From M55B165 sp051744245 (lineage in GTDB: Bacteria > Actinomycetota > Humimicrobiia > Humimicrobiales > Humimicrobiaceae): 34,286 nt of DNA. Below the pieces are notes generated by a model. That model did not search any database and was not told the DNA's origin. It saw only the letters and a program-made list of their open reading frames with translations. Positions 25,083-33,280 of the stretch are shown here, in pieces; the stretch's first letter is position 1; every line of letters begins with the position of its first letter. The stretch lies in assembly GCA_051744245.1 (NCBI GenBank), contig JBNJCV010000012.1, positions 1 to 34,286 of the forward strand. The letters are read 5' to 3'. A program made the translations under genes and the position numbers.

Positions 25083-25967
25083 ATGACTAAAAAAACATCA
25101 ATTGGCGGATGGGCTTATATCTGGGGTGGATATCAAGAAGAGCCAATATCGCTAGATACGGTAGTTGAAAAATTATCTGAACTTGATTTCGATGGAATTG
25201 AGATGGCGGCATTTCCACCACATTTGGACTCTAACACCAAAGAGAAAAGGATGGAAGTAAAAAAATTACTGGACAGCAAAGGGTTGGAGGTATCGGGACT
25301 TGCTGCACCTTTTCCGTCTCCTTCAACTTCAGATAAAAAGGAATATTTGGATGCGGTAAAATCTAATCTAGAAATTTGCAAGGACTTAAATATCCCTAAG
25401 TTAAGGGTGGACTCCATTGATCCTCCAACCGAAGTACCTGGTAATATGGATTATGAGACTTGTTTTTCCAAAGTAGCTGATGTTTGGAGGGATTCAGCAG
25501 AATTATGCCAAAAAAGTGAAGTTAAGCTAATATGGGAATTTGAACCTGGATTTCTCTATAATAAACCTAGCGAAGTTACAAGAATGGTATATAAGGTTGA
25601 CCACCCTAATTTTTCAGTATTATTTGATTCATGCCATGCTTATATGTGCGGAGTGGTTGGAGCAAGACAAATGGGAAAAAAAGAGATACTACCTGGAGGG
25701 GTTGTACAGTTTGCCCATATGCTAACCGGAAAAATTGGTCATATACACTTAATAGATTCGGATGCTACCCTGCATGATGATGATACTAGTACCCACGCGC
25801 CCCTTGGGACTGGCGTTTTAGATTTTGATAAGATAATTCCAGCAATACTGGAAGCAGGTTATGATGATGAGTGGTGGCCTATAGATTTATGTTTCTGGCC
25901 AAATGCTTTAGATGTTACTAAGGATAATAAGGAATTTTTAGACAAATTAATAAAAAAATATGGCTAG
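25083..25967 (+). CDS. TIM-barrel sugar isomerase/epimerase-family protein
   Basis: This 294-residue protein is the third xylose-isomerase-like barrel of the operon. Likely metal ligands are E154 (IWEFEPG), D182 and H185 (LFDSCHAYM), and H222 (GHIHLIDSD). The last position is aspartate D268 (WWPIDLCFWP) rather than the glutamate usual in 3-epimerases, so it is not a simple copy of the enzyme at 20755. The loop LHDDDTSTHAPLGTGVLDFDKI is typical of the family. A very strong ribosome site, GAGGAGG, lies 6 bases before the ATG. It is followed 15 bp later by the zinc dehydrogenase. The reaction is unknown; epimerisation, hydration or elimination of a keto sugar are all possible. Confidence 0.85.
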   Translation: MTKKTSIGGWAYIWGGYQEEPISLDTVVEKLSELDFDGIEMAAFPPHLDSNTKEKRMEVKKLLDSKGLEVSGLAAPFPSPSTSDKKEYLDAVKSNLEICKDLNIPKLRVDSIDPPTEVPGNMDYETCFSKVADVWRDSAELCQKSEVKLIWEFEPGFLYNKPSEVTRMVYKVDHPNFSVLFDSCHAYMCGVVGARQMGKKEILPGGVVQFAHMLTGKIGHIHLIDSDATLHDDDTSTHAPLGTGVLDFDKIIPAILEAGYDDEWWPIDLCFWPNALDVTKDNKEFLDKLIKKYG

Positions 25968-25982
25968 ACAGGGAGGATGAAA

Positions 25983-27062
25983 GTGACTGAAAAAATGAAA
26001 GCCCAGGTATTTTATGAAGCTGAAAAAATGAAACTTGAAGAGATTCCTGTTCCTGAAATTTCGGATGTAGAAGTACTGGTAAAAGTTAAGAATGTTGGCA
26101 TTTGTGGTTCAGACATCTCTTATTATTATGGCTTAAGCCCCCTAGATACCCCAAATGGCAAAGGACCTTTAGTGCTGGGTCATGAATTTACAGGAGAGGT
26201 GGTCAAAGTTGGCAAGGTACCTGAATCACTAGGACTGTTTAGCCAGGGGGATAGGGTAGTAGTAAATCCTGTACAAAACTGTAATGCTTGTTATTATTGC
26301 GCTGAAGGGAAAACACACCTGTGTGAAAATATAAAAGTTCCCGGTGTTTCAACAAACGGGGGGTTTGCAGAATATTGTGCTTCCCATTATACAGGTCTTT
26401 TTAAACTGCCTGAAAATGTAAGTTATCCAGCTGGGGCGTTTACCGAACCCTTTGCTTGTGTGGTTTATGCTATAAAGAAGGCAGAAATAGAGCCGGGGCA
26501 GTTTGTGGTAATATTTGGCCCTGGGCCTATGGGGCAAATGATGGTACAGCTAGCTAAATCGGTAGGGGCAGGGAAAATAGCCCTAATTGGAACCAGGGAT
26601 TACCGTTTGGAGATGGGCAAGAAATATGGAGCAGACTTTATTTACAACATCAGGGATAAAAACTCTAAATATTATACCGATGATCTCAAGTCATCTATCT
26701 CAGAAGTTACTGATGGAAAATTAGCAGACAGAGCACTTGTACCCACCAGCTCAAATGATGCTTTTGAACAGGCTATAGAGGTTACCGGGAATTGTGCAAT
26801 ACTTATCCATTTTGGCCTTCCTAATGAAGAGGATGTTATACATGTTCCTGCGCTAAGTTTCCATACCATGGACAAAGAAATAAGGTCATCTTGGTTAGCA
26901 CCCCAAGTTTGGCCTACTGCTGTGAGAGCTGTAAAGGAAGGACTGGTTGATGTGGAGGCTTTAGTTTCACATACTTTTCCATTGAAAGAAACAGAAAAAG
27001 CCATAATCAATTTAAAGAAAAGAGTGGATAATCCTATGAAGGTGCAAATAGTTCTTGAATAA
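25983..27062 (+). CDS. Zinc-dependent medium-chain alcohol/polyol dehydrogenase
   Basis: This is a 359-residue MDR-superfamily dehydrogenase. Catalytic zinc ligands are C41 (GICGSD) and H67-E68 (LGHEFTGE), with E155 (FTEPFAC). Structural zinc ligands are C100, C103, C106 and C114 (NCNACYYCAEGKTHLC). The NAD-binding motif is GPGPMG (179-184). The family includes sorbitol, threonine and inositol-pathway dehydrogenases; Thermotoga IolM is an MDR enzyme in a comparable cluster. I chose the GTG at 25983, six bases after GGGAGG. The in-frame ATG at 25977 directly abuts that ribosome site and is unlikely to be used. The substrate is unknown. Confidence 0.9.
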   Translation: MTEKMKAQVFYEAEKMKLEEIPVPEISDVEVLVKVKNVGICGSDISYYYGLSPLDTPNGKGPLVLGHEFTGEVVKVGKVPESLGLFSQGDRVVVNPVQNCNACYYCAEGKTHLCENIKVPGVSTNGGFAEYCASHYTGLFKLPENVSYPAGAFTEPFACVVYAIKKAEIEPGQFVVIFGPGPMGQMMVQLAKSVGAGKIALIGTRDYRLEMGKKYGADFIYNIRDKNSKYYTDDLKSSISEVTDGKLADRALVPTSSNDAFEQAIEVTGNCAILIHFGLPNEEDVIHVPALSFHTMDKEIRSSWLAPQVWPTAVRAVKEGLVDVEALVSHTFPLKETEKAIINLKKRVDNPMKVQIVLE

Positions 27063-27082
27063 TAAATATGCTCGGAGGCAAA

Positions 27083-28195
27083 ATGAATGACATATTAGAT
27101 ACTCGCTACCAAAAAGTGAGGCGAAGCAAGGATGAGCTCTTAAAACATCTTAACACCTTCACCCTAGATTTAAAAATATCAGTTGGAATATGGTATTTTA
27201 CACCAGTTGGTGGAAGATTCCATGCTGCTTATGTCCCTTTTAAGGAGATACCTGAAAAAATTGAAATGGCAGCAGGCTTAGCAAAGTATGGAGTAAAGGC
27301 AATAGAGGCACATTATCCCAATGAAGTAAATGAAGACAACTACCATCTGTATAAGCAATTGGAAAAAGAGACCGGAATTAAACTTTTAAGCTGCTATCCT
27401 GCAATCTTTTACCCCAAAGAATATGAATTTGGGTCTCTTTCTAATCCCTATAAAAAATACAGGAAAAAGGCTATTGAGACCCTTATTGATTGCCTAAAAT
27501 TTGCTAAAAAGAACAACTTGCATCATGCAGGAATTTGGCCAGGGATCGATGGATACCTGTATTCTTTGGGCAATAATTATTATGATATGTGGGATAGATT
27601 TGAAGAGGCAGTAGCCCTAGCTATGGATGAAGTACCGGGAGTTCCAGTTGCAATAGAACCTAAGCCCTATGAGCCGATACCCAATAATATTTACAGGACA
27701 ACATCTGATGGGTTGATTGCATGTGAACAAATAGAGAGAAAACTAAAGTCCAAAAAAAATATAAACATTTTAAAAAAGGGTTATACCCTTTTGGGTATGC
27801 AGCCAGAAATCGGTCATATCAGGATGGGATTTGAAGATTCCCCTTATGCTTTTCTGATGTCAACTAGACTGGGGAGGCTTTTCCATACCCACTGGAATAG
27901 CCAGCCATTAGGAAATTATGACCAGGACTTAAATGTAGGGGTTGTTGAATGGCAACAGGCAGAAGCTTCCTTATTTGCCTTAAAAATGGCTGGATTTAAT
28001 GAATATTTTGGTTTTGACATTAACCCGGAAAGAATTCCCGTGGAAAAAGCAATTGAGCTTAATTCAAAAGCTTTAAACTTAATGAACCATAGGATTAACA
28101 GTCTACCAAATGAAAGAATAGTGGAATCCTATTTCGACCCAGAAAACAATAGAGGAGAAATTGAAAATATTCTTATAGATAGCATGGCAAAATAA
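27083..28195 (+). CDS. Divergent xylose-isomerase-family enzyme
   Basis: This 370-residue protein can be matched motif by motif to xylose isomerase (XylA; Streptomyces numbering in parentheses). WPGIDGY stands for WGGREGY and EPKPYEP for EPKPNEP, with E192 (E181) and K194 (K183). PEIGH gives E242 (E217) and H245 (H220), YDQDL gives D280 (D255) and D282 (D257), and FDINP gives D312 (D287). Two changes stand out: H270 replaces the metal ligand D245 (LFHTHWN versus LFHIDLN), and N80 replaces D57 of the H54-D57 ring-opening dyad (H77 is kept). I chose the ATG at 27083, four bases after GGAGG; the ATG at 27068 lies upstream of that ribosome site. A XylB-like kinase lies downstream, so a ketose product is plausible. 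Confidence 0.85.
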   Translation: MNDILDTRYQKVRRSKDELLKHLNTFTLDLKISVGIWYFTPVGGRFHAAYVPFKEIPEKIEMAAGLAKYGVKAIEAHYPNEVNEDNYHLYKQLEKETGIKLLSCYPAIFYPKEYEFGSLSNPYKKYRKKAIETLIDCLKFAKKNNLHHAGIWPGIDGYLYSLGNNYYDMWDRFEEAVALAMDEVPGVPVAIEPKPYEPIPNNIYRTTSDGLIACEQIERKLKSKKNINILKKGYTLLGMQPEIGHIRMGFEDSPYAFLMSTRLGRLFHTHWNSQPLGNYDQDLNVGVVEWQQAEASLFALKMAGFNEYFGFDINPERIPVEKAIELNSKALNLMNHRINSLPNERIVESYFDPENNRGEIENILIDSMAK

Positions 28196-28216
28196 TTTAT
28201 AAGGGGTTGAAATAAT

Positions 28217-29332
28217 ATGGCTAAAAAAGTAAAAGTTGCAATAATTGGGCTGGGCTTTGGGGCGGATTTTATACCTATATACCAAAAACACCCTGATGCT
28301 GAACTTTATGCAATTTGCAGGCGGAACAAGCAAGAGCTAGATAAATGTGGAGAGAAATACAATGTGGATAGGAGATTTACTAATTACAAGGATATATTAA
28401 AAATAGGTGAAGTGGATGCTATTCATGTGGTAACACCGGTAAGCACACATGCAGAAATTGTCCTTGACTGCTTAAATGCGGGAAAGCATGTAGCCTCTAC
28501 TGTGCCTATGGCTACTAGCATTGATGACTGCAAGAAAATAGTAAAAACAAGGCGTAAGGTAGATAAAATATATATGATGATGGAAACATCGGCATATACC
28601 AGGGAATTCCTTTATGTTAAAAATTTAATTGACAGTGGCAAACTGGGAAAAATCCAATTTTTAAGGGGCTCACACCTGCAAGACATGGAAGATTGGGGAG
28701 AACCATGGCCAGGATTTCCACCTATGCATTATGCAACACATGCAGTCAGCCCCCTGGCGGTTTTAGCCAATGCTGATATTGATTCTGTTTATTGCCTGGG
28801 GTCAGGCAGAATCAGGGAAGAATATATAAAGGAATACAATTCACCTTTTGCAATAGAATCTACCCTTTTAAAATTCAGGGATTCTGATTTAGCAGGAGAG
28901 ATAACCAGGTCGCTTTATGATACAGTAAGGCAATATATAGAAAGCTTTGATGTTTATGGTAAAAAATTATCTTTTGAATGGAATAGGCTTGAAAGCGAAA
29001 ATCCGATCCTGCATCTGGGAAAAGAAGATGCTAAAAGGGTAGAGATACCCGATACAGGGCATATGCTTCCTGATGAAGTTGCCCAATTCACAAAATCCGA
29101 AGAAGTAATGGATGACGAGGAAAAACAGCATTTATCTTTTATACAAGGATCCGGGCATGGCGGATCACATCCCCATATGGTGCATGAGTTCGTAAGAGCT
29201 ATTATAGAAGATAGGGATTCAGCAATAGATGCTGAAAAAGCAGCAAACTGGACTTGTACCGGCTTATGTGCCCACATGTCTGCCATGAAGGGCGGGGAAA
29301 AGATTTATCTGCCAGATTTTTATAATCTCTAA
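28217..29332 (+). CDS. Gfo/Idh/MocA-family oxidoreductase lacking the EKP lysine
   Basis: This 371-residue protein has the N-terminal Rossmann motif KVAIIGLGFGADFI and the family topology, including VVTPVSTHAEIVLDCLNAGKHV. Where most members have the catalytic EKP motif, it has STVPMATS, so the lysine is absent. The C-terminal domain keeps the histidine-containing HYATHAVSPL near the active site and ends in GGSHPHMVHEFVRAI. It could be an altered dehydrogenase, or it could act on the sugar by another mechanism. It differs strongly from the Gfo/Idh enzyme at 19540 and may perform the return reduction in a two-dehydrogenase pathway. It lies between the XylA-like gene and the first FGGY kinase. 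Confidence 0.87.
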   Translation: MAKKVKVAIIGLGFGADFIPIYQKHPDAELYAICRRNKQELDKCGEKYNVDRRFTNYKDILKIGEVDAIHVVTPVSTHAEIVLDCLNAGKHVASTVPMATSIDDCKKIVKTRRKVDKIYMMMETSAYTREFLYVKNLIDSGKLGKIQFLRGSHLQDMEDWGEPWPGFPPMHYATHAVSPLAVLANADIDSVYCLGSGRIREEYIKEYNSPFAIESTLLKFRDSDLAGEITRSLYDTVRQYIESFDVYGKKLSFEWNRLESENPILHLGKEDAKRVEIPDTGHMLPDEVAQFTKSEEVMDDEEKQHLSFIQGSGHGGSHPHMVHEFVRAIIEDRDSAIDAEKAANWTCTGLCAHMSAMKGGEKIYLPDFYNL

Positions 29333-29352
29333 TTAAAATAATAGGGGTAGAT

Positions 29353-30870
29353 TTGAGCCTTCTGGGCATAGACATCGGTACTACCGGCTGCAAGGCTGTA
29401 GCATTCGATGAAAATGGGAAAATACTGGCTTTATCTTACAATGAATATCCACTGCTACATCCTAAAGAGGGTTATTGTGAGCTGGAGCCAAATCTTGTCT
29501 TCAATAATATAAAAAATTCATTAATTGAAATAAATCAAAAAGTAGGGAAGGATAAAATTCAGGCTTTTGCCATTTCTTGCCAGGGGGAAGCAATTATACC
29601 CATTGACAGGAACAATAACCCTCTTTACAATGCCATCGTTACTTTTGACGGCAGAACTAAAGAACAATGCCTGTTTTGGGAAAAAGAATTTGGTAAAAAG
29701 AAAATTTTTAGCATAACAGGCATGCCCCTTCATCCCATGTATTCTATAAATAAAATAATGTGGGTAAAAAAACACCTGGCAGGCATTTATAAAAAAGCAT
29801 ACAAGTTTTTATGCTTCGAAGATTTTGTATTCTCCCAATTGGGGATGAAGCCAACTATAGACCATTGCCTGGCGGCAAGAACTATGGCCCTGGATATAAA
29901 GAAAAAGGAATGGTCAAAAGAAATACTTGAAACTGCAGGAATCAAGGAAGATAAATTGGCAGAACTTAAGCCTTCCGGGCAAATTGTAGGAAGGCTAAAT
30001 GTAGATATTGCCAAAAAGCTGGGTTTCACTGAAAATGTATTTGGGGTAACCGGGGGACATGATCAGGGATGCGGCGCTTTGGGTGCTGGTATTACTAAAG
30101 CAGGAGTTGCAATGAATGCTACTGGAACTTCAGATGTTCTTGCTGTTATTTACAATGATGTCAACCTCTCGGATAAAATGTTAGAATACAATTACTCTTG
30201 CTATCCATATGTTACGGAAGACAAGTACATGAGTATCTCCTTTAATTTAACTGGAGGACTTCTACTTAGATGGTTTAGGGATAATTTCTGTGAAAAAGAA
30301 ATAAAAAAAGCTAAAAAAGATAATATGGATGCATATGATTTAATATTGCATAATATACAAGAAAGCCCCACTAACCTTTTTATATTACCTCATTTTGTAG
30401 GTAGTGGGACCCCATACATGGATTCAAATTCTAAAGGTTTGTTAATAGGATTAGATTTAGAGACTGGTAAAAATAAAATAGCTAAAGCAATCATTGAAAG
30501 TTTAACCTTTGATTTAAGGTTTAATCTTGAGAAGCTTAAACAATCAGGTATAGTCATTAAGAAACTGGTAGCAATAGGAGGAGGTGCGAAATCTATAAAA
30601 TGGCTTAAATTGAAGGCGGATATTCTTGATATTGAATTAATTACATTAGAAAACTTAGAGGCTGCAAGTTTTGGCGCAGCACTGCTTGCAGGAAAGGCAA
30701 TAGGAATATATTCTTCATATCAGGAAGCAATAAAAAGAACTGTTAAAGAAAAAATGAAATTTATTCCTGACAAAAGAAATTTAAAAATATACAATAAAAG
30801 ATATAAAATTTATAAAGACATATACAGAAAAAATAAAAATTTATTGCATAGAATTAATGATTTAGATTAA
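29353..30870 (+). CDS. FGGY-family carbohydrate kinase (non-XylB subgroup)
   Basis: This 505-residue FGGY kinase has the N-terminal phosphate-binding motif GIDIGTTGCK, the catalytic aspartate D237 in VTGGHDQGCGALGAG, and the C-terminal ATP-binding AIGGGAKSIKWLKLKADI with AASFGAALLAG. It lacks the xylulokinase QMHG signature (here SCQGEA at 75-80), so it phosphorylates a different sugar or polyol. The start is TTG at 29353, set by AGGGG five bases upstream; no ATG fits. C-terminal codon use is more AT-rich than in its neighbours. It is followed directly by the XylB-like kinase, so the cluster has two kinases of different specificity. The exact substrate is open. Confidence 0.9.
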   Translation: MSLLGIDIGTTGCKAVAFDENGKILALSYNEYPLLHPKEGYCELEPNLVFNNIKNSLIEINQKVGKDKIQAFAISCQGEAIIPIDRNNNPLYNAIVTFDGRTKEQCLFWEKEFGKKKIFSITGMPLHPMYSINKIMWVKKHLAGIYKKAYKFLCFEDFVFSQLGMKPTIDHCLAARTMALDIKKKEWSKEILETAGIKEDKLAELKPSGQIVGRLNVDIAKKLGFTENVFGVTGGHDQGCGALGAGITKAGVAMNATGTSDVLAVIYNDVNLSDKMLEYNYSCYPYVTEDKYMSISFNLTGGLLLRWFRDNFCEKEIKKAKKDNMDAYDLILHNIQESPTNLFILPHFVGSGTPYMDSNSKGLLIGLDLETGKNKIAKAIIESLTFDLRFNLEKLKQSGIVIKKLVAIGGGAKSIKWLKLKADILDIELITLENLEAASFGAALLAGKAIGIYSSYQEAIKRTVKEKMKFIPDKRNLKIYNKRYKIYKDIYRKNKNLLHRINDLD

Positions 30871-30880
30871 GGGGGCAAGA

Positions 30881-32410
30881 GTGAGCGCTTATTTGATAGG
30901 GACTGACATAGGAACCACTTCTACTAAAACTGTATTAATAAACCAGAATGGCAAATTAATATCCTCGGCTACCAAGGATTACCCTATGGACGTACCCAAA
31001 GCAGGGTGGGCTGAGCAAAACCCAAAAGATTGGTATGACGCCACAATTAAAACCATAAGACAAGTCATAGAAGATTCTAAAATTAATCCTACAGATATAA
31101 AGGCTATAGGTTTGTCCGGGCAAATGCATGGCAGTGTTTTTTTAGATGAAAATAATGAAGTTATAAGGCCTGCCATTCTATGGTGTGACCAGAGGACTGG
31201 AAAGCAATGCCAGGAAATTTATGATATATTTGGATTCCGGGAATTTGTAAGATTATCCCACAACCAGGCTTTGCCTGGCTTTACAGCTCCTAAAATTCTC
31301 TGGCTAAAGGAAAACGAGCCTGAAAATTATAAAAAGGTTACAAAAATCCTACTTCCCAAAGATTATGTAAGATATAAATTGTCCGGCGTTTTTGCCACAG
31401 AAGTTTCCGATGCTGCAGGTACTATACTGCTTGATATAGCTAAAAGGGACTGGTCAAGAGAAATACTTGGAGGTCTGAAAATTAAACCGGATTTGCTCCC
31501 TCCTGTGCATGAATCACCTGAAATTACTTCTAAGGTAAATAAAAAGGCTGCAAAGCTTACCGGTCTTAAAGAAGGGACCCCAATTGCCGGTGGAGGCAGT
31601 GATAATGCAGCAGGAGCTGTAGGATCAGGAATCATCAGGGAAGGCCTGATATCCGATTCTATAGGAACAAGCGGTGTAGTATTTGCTACCAGTAACAAAC
31701 CTGTATATGATCCTGAGGGCAGGATTCATGCTTTCTGCCATGCTATACCAGGCAAATGGCATTTTACTGGGGTTACTCTTTCAGCGGCAGGTTCACTTAA
31801 GTGGTATTATGAAGCCTTCGGGCCCAGCAAGGAAATAGCCAATAAATATCCAGACAAGAAAGGATATGAACTACTGAACAAGCAGGCTGAAAAGCTTAAA
31901 CCCGGCTCAGAAGGCCTTATATTCCTACCTTATCTTTCAGGGGAAAGGACCCCGCATGGAGATCCCTATGCAAGGGGAATATTTTTTGGTCTTTCTTATG
32001 TCCATGGGCAAGACCATTTTGTAAGAGCAGTTATGGAAGGTGTTTCATTTAGCCAGCTTGATTGCCTGGCCCTTATAAGGGCACAAAATATTTCTTCTGA
32101 TAAAGTAGTAATGTTTGGCGGGGGAGCTAAAAGTAAAATCTGGAGGCAAATTTTAGCTGATATTTTAAATACAAAAATAGTTACCATCAATATTGGGGAA
32201 GGGCCGGCTTATGGCGCAGCATTAATAGCCGGAGCTGGCAGTGGAGTATTTGCAAGCATAGAGGAAGCATGTGATAAAACCATTAAAGAAGTGAGTGAAA
32301 ATAATCCAATTGCTGAAAATGTGGCAAAATATAAAAAGATATATCCTATTTACAGATCATTATACGATGATTTAAAAGAGGAATATAAAAAGCTTGAAGA
32401 GATCGATTAA
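30881..32410 (+). CDS. xylB: Xylulokinase (XylB-type FGGY kinase)
   Basis: This 509-residue kinase has the canonical xylulokinase signature GLSGQMHG (78-84), RPAILWCDQRT, NQALPGFTAPKILWLKENEP, LPKDYVRYKLSG and SDAAGT. The catalytic aspartate is D241 in GGGSDNAAGAVG and the adenine site is FGGGAKSKIWRQI. This close match supports D-xylulose as substrate, giving xylulose-5-phosphate for the pentose phosphate pathway. The start is GTG at 30881 with ribosome site AAGGGGG. The stop TAA shares its last base with the dut start codon (TAATG), so dut is translationally coupled to this catabolic operon. Confidence 0.93.
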   Translation: MSAYLIGTDIGTTSTKTVLINQNGKLISSATKDYPMDVPKAGWAEQNPKDWYDATIKTIRQVIEDSKINPTDIKAIGLSGQMHGSVFLDENNEVIRPAILWCDQRTGKQCQEIYDIFGFREFVRLSHNQALPGFTAPKILWLKENEPENYKKVTKILLPKDYVRYKLSGVFATEVSDAAGTILLDIAKRDWSREILGGLKIKPDLLPPVHESPEITSKVNKKAAKLTGLKEGTPIAGGGSDNAAGAVGSGIIREGLISDSIGTSGVVFATSNKPVYDPEGRIHAFCHAIPGKWHFTGVTLSAAGSLKWYYEAFGPSKEIANKYPDKKGYELLNKQAEKLKPGSEGLIFLPYLSGERTPHGDPYARGIFFGLSYVHGQDHFVRAVMEGVSFSQLDCLALIRAQNISSDKVVMFGGGAKSKIWRQILADILNTKIVTINIGEGPAYGAALIAGAGSGVFASIEEACDKTIKEVSENNPIAENVAKYKKIYPIYRSLYDDLKEEYKKLEEID

Positions 32411-32844
32411 TGGTTACAGTTAAGGTTAAATTATTAGACAAATCATTAAATGTTCCTAAGTATGCCCACAGCGGTGATGCCGGGCTTGATTTATATAGCA
32501 GGCTAGACTATAGGTTAAAGCCATTTGAAAGAAAAAAAATTCCCACCGGTATAAAGGTGGCTATACCCAGGGGATATGCTGGATTCGTGCAACCCAAATC
32601 AGGCCTTGCCATAAAAAATGGGATAGGGTTGGTTAATAGTCCGGGGTTGATAGATCCAGACTACAGGGGTGAAGTATGTGCTATTCTAATAAACCTTGAT
32701 CCTGAAAAAGATTTTAACATTAAAAAGGGCGATAAAATCTGCCAGCTGGTTATACAAAAAATAGAGGATGCTAATATAGTCGAAGTTAAAGATTTAGATA
32801 GAACGAATAGGGGAGAGGGAGGGTTTGGAAGTACTGGTAGCTAA
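32410..32844 (+). CDS. dut: dUTP diphosphatase (dUTPase)
   Basis: This 144-residue trimeric-type dUTPase hydrolyses dUTP to dUMP and pyrophosphate. The five family motifs are present: SGDAGLDLYS (21-30), PKSGLAIKNGI (62-72), NSPGLIDPDYRGEV with the catalytic aspartate D83 (76-89), KGDKICQLVI, and the P-loop-like C-terminus RTNRGEGGFGSTGS. It starts on the last base of the xylB stop codon, so expression may follow the sugar operon unless an internal promoter exists, which I do not see. This is a housekeeping gene in an unusual place. Confidence 0.96.
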   Translation: MVTVKVKLLDKSLNVPKYAHSGDAGLDLYSRLDYRLKPFERKKIPTGIKVAIPRGYAGFVQPKSGLAIKNGIGLVNSPGLIDPDYRGEVCAILINLDPEKDFNIKKGDKICQLVIQKIEDANIVEVKDLDRTNRGEGGFGSTGS

Positions 32845-32876
32845 AGACAATTTTATTATCTGGCTGTGTTTGTTTT

Positions 32877-32919
32877 GTATGCTTGTGATGTATGCATAAA
32901 AATGACAAAATAAGCATAC
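32877..32919. promoter_or_regulatory. Inverted repeats upstream of the MNT-HEPN pair
   Basis: GTATGCTT (32877-32884) and AAGCATAC (32912-32919) form a perfect 8-bp inverted repeat. A third GTATGC (32890-32895) lies between them. The cluster sits 22 bp before the nucleotidyltransferase start, where an autoregulatory operator of a toxin-antitoxin pair, or the dut terminator, would be expected. Function is inferred from position. Confidence 0.5.
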
Positions 32920-32941
32920 ATTAATTAATAGTTATATAAAA

Positions 32942-33280
32942 ATGGGAATATTAAAAATTTTACAAAAAAGTAAAATTGAAAAAAAGAAGGCCGAAACCAA
33001 AAGGGCATTAAAAGAAGCTAAAAATATTTCCAAAATTCTGGTCGAAAAATTTGGTGCTAAAAAAGTTTTTCTATATGGAAGTTTAGCCAGGGAAAAGAAT
33101 TTCGATGATTTATCTGATATAGATTTAGCAGTGGTGGGTTTAGGAAATAAATATTTAAAGGCATACGGGCATTGTATTATGGAAAGTAAATTTAAACTAG
33201 ATATAAGAGCTTATGAAGATATGACAGATAAATTCAAAAATATTATATCAAAAGAAGGTTTAATACTATATGAAAGATAA
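32942..33280 (+). CDS. MNT-type nucleotidyltransferase (MntA-like antitoxin candidate)
   Basis: This 112-residue minimal nucleotidyltransferase of the DNA polymerase beta superfamily has the motif GSLAR (46-50), then SDIDLAV with D59 and D61, and a third acidic residue D87 (FKLDIRA), so the catalytic triad is complete. A lysine-rich N-terminal helix of about 35 residues precedes the domain. In characterised MntA-HepT systems the enzyme AMPylates the HEPN partner on a tyrosine and silences its RNase activity. The partner gene overlaps by 11 bp, the usual arrangement. No clear Shine-Dalgarno sequence precedes the ATG. Confidence 0.85.
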   Translation: MGILKILQKSKIEKKKAETKRALKEAKNISKILVEKFGAKKVFLYGSLAREKNFDDLSDIDLAVVGLGNKYLKAYGHCIMESKFKLDIRAYEDMTDKFKNIISKEGLILYER

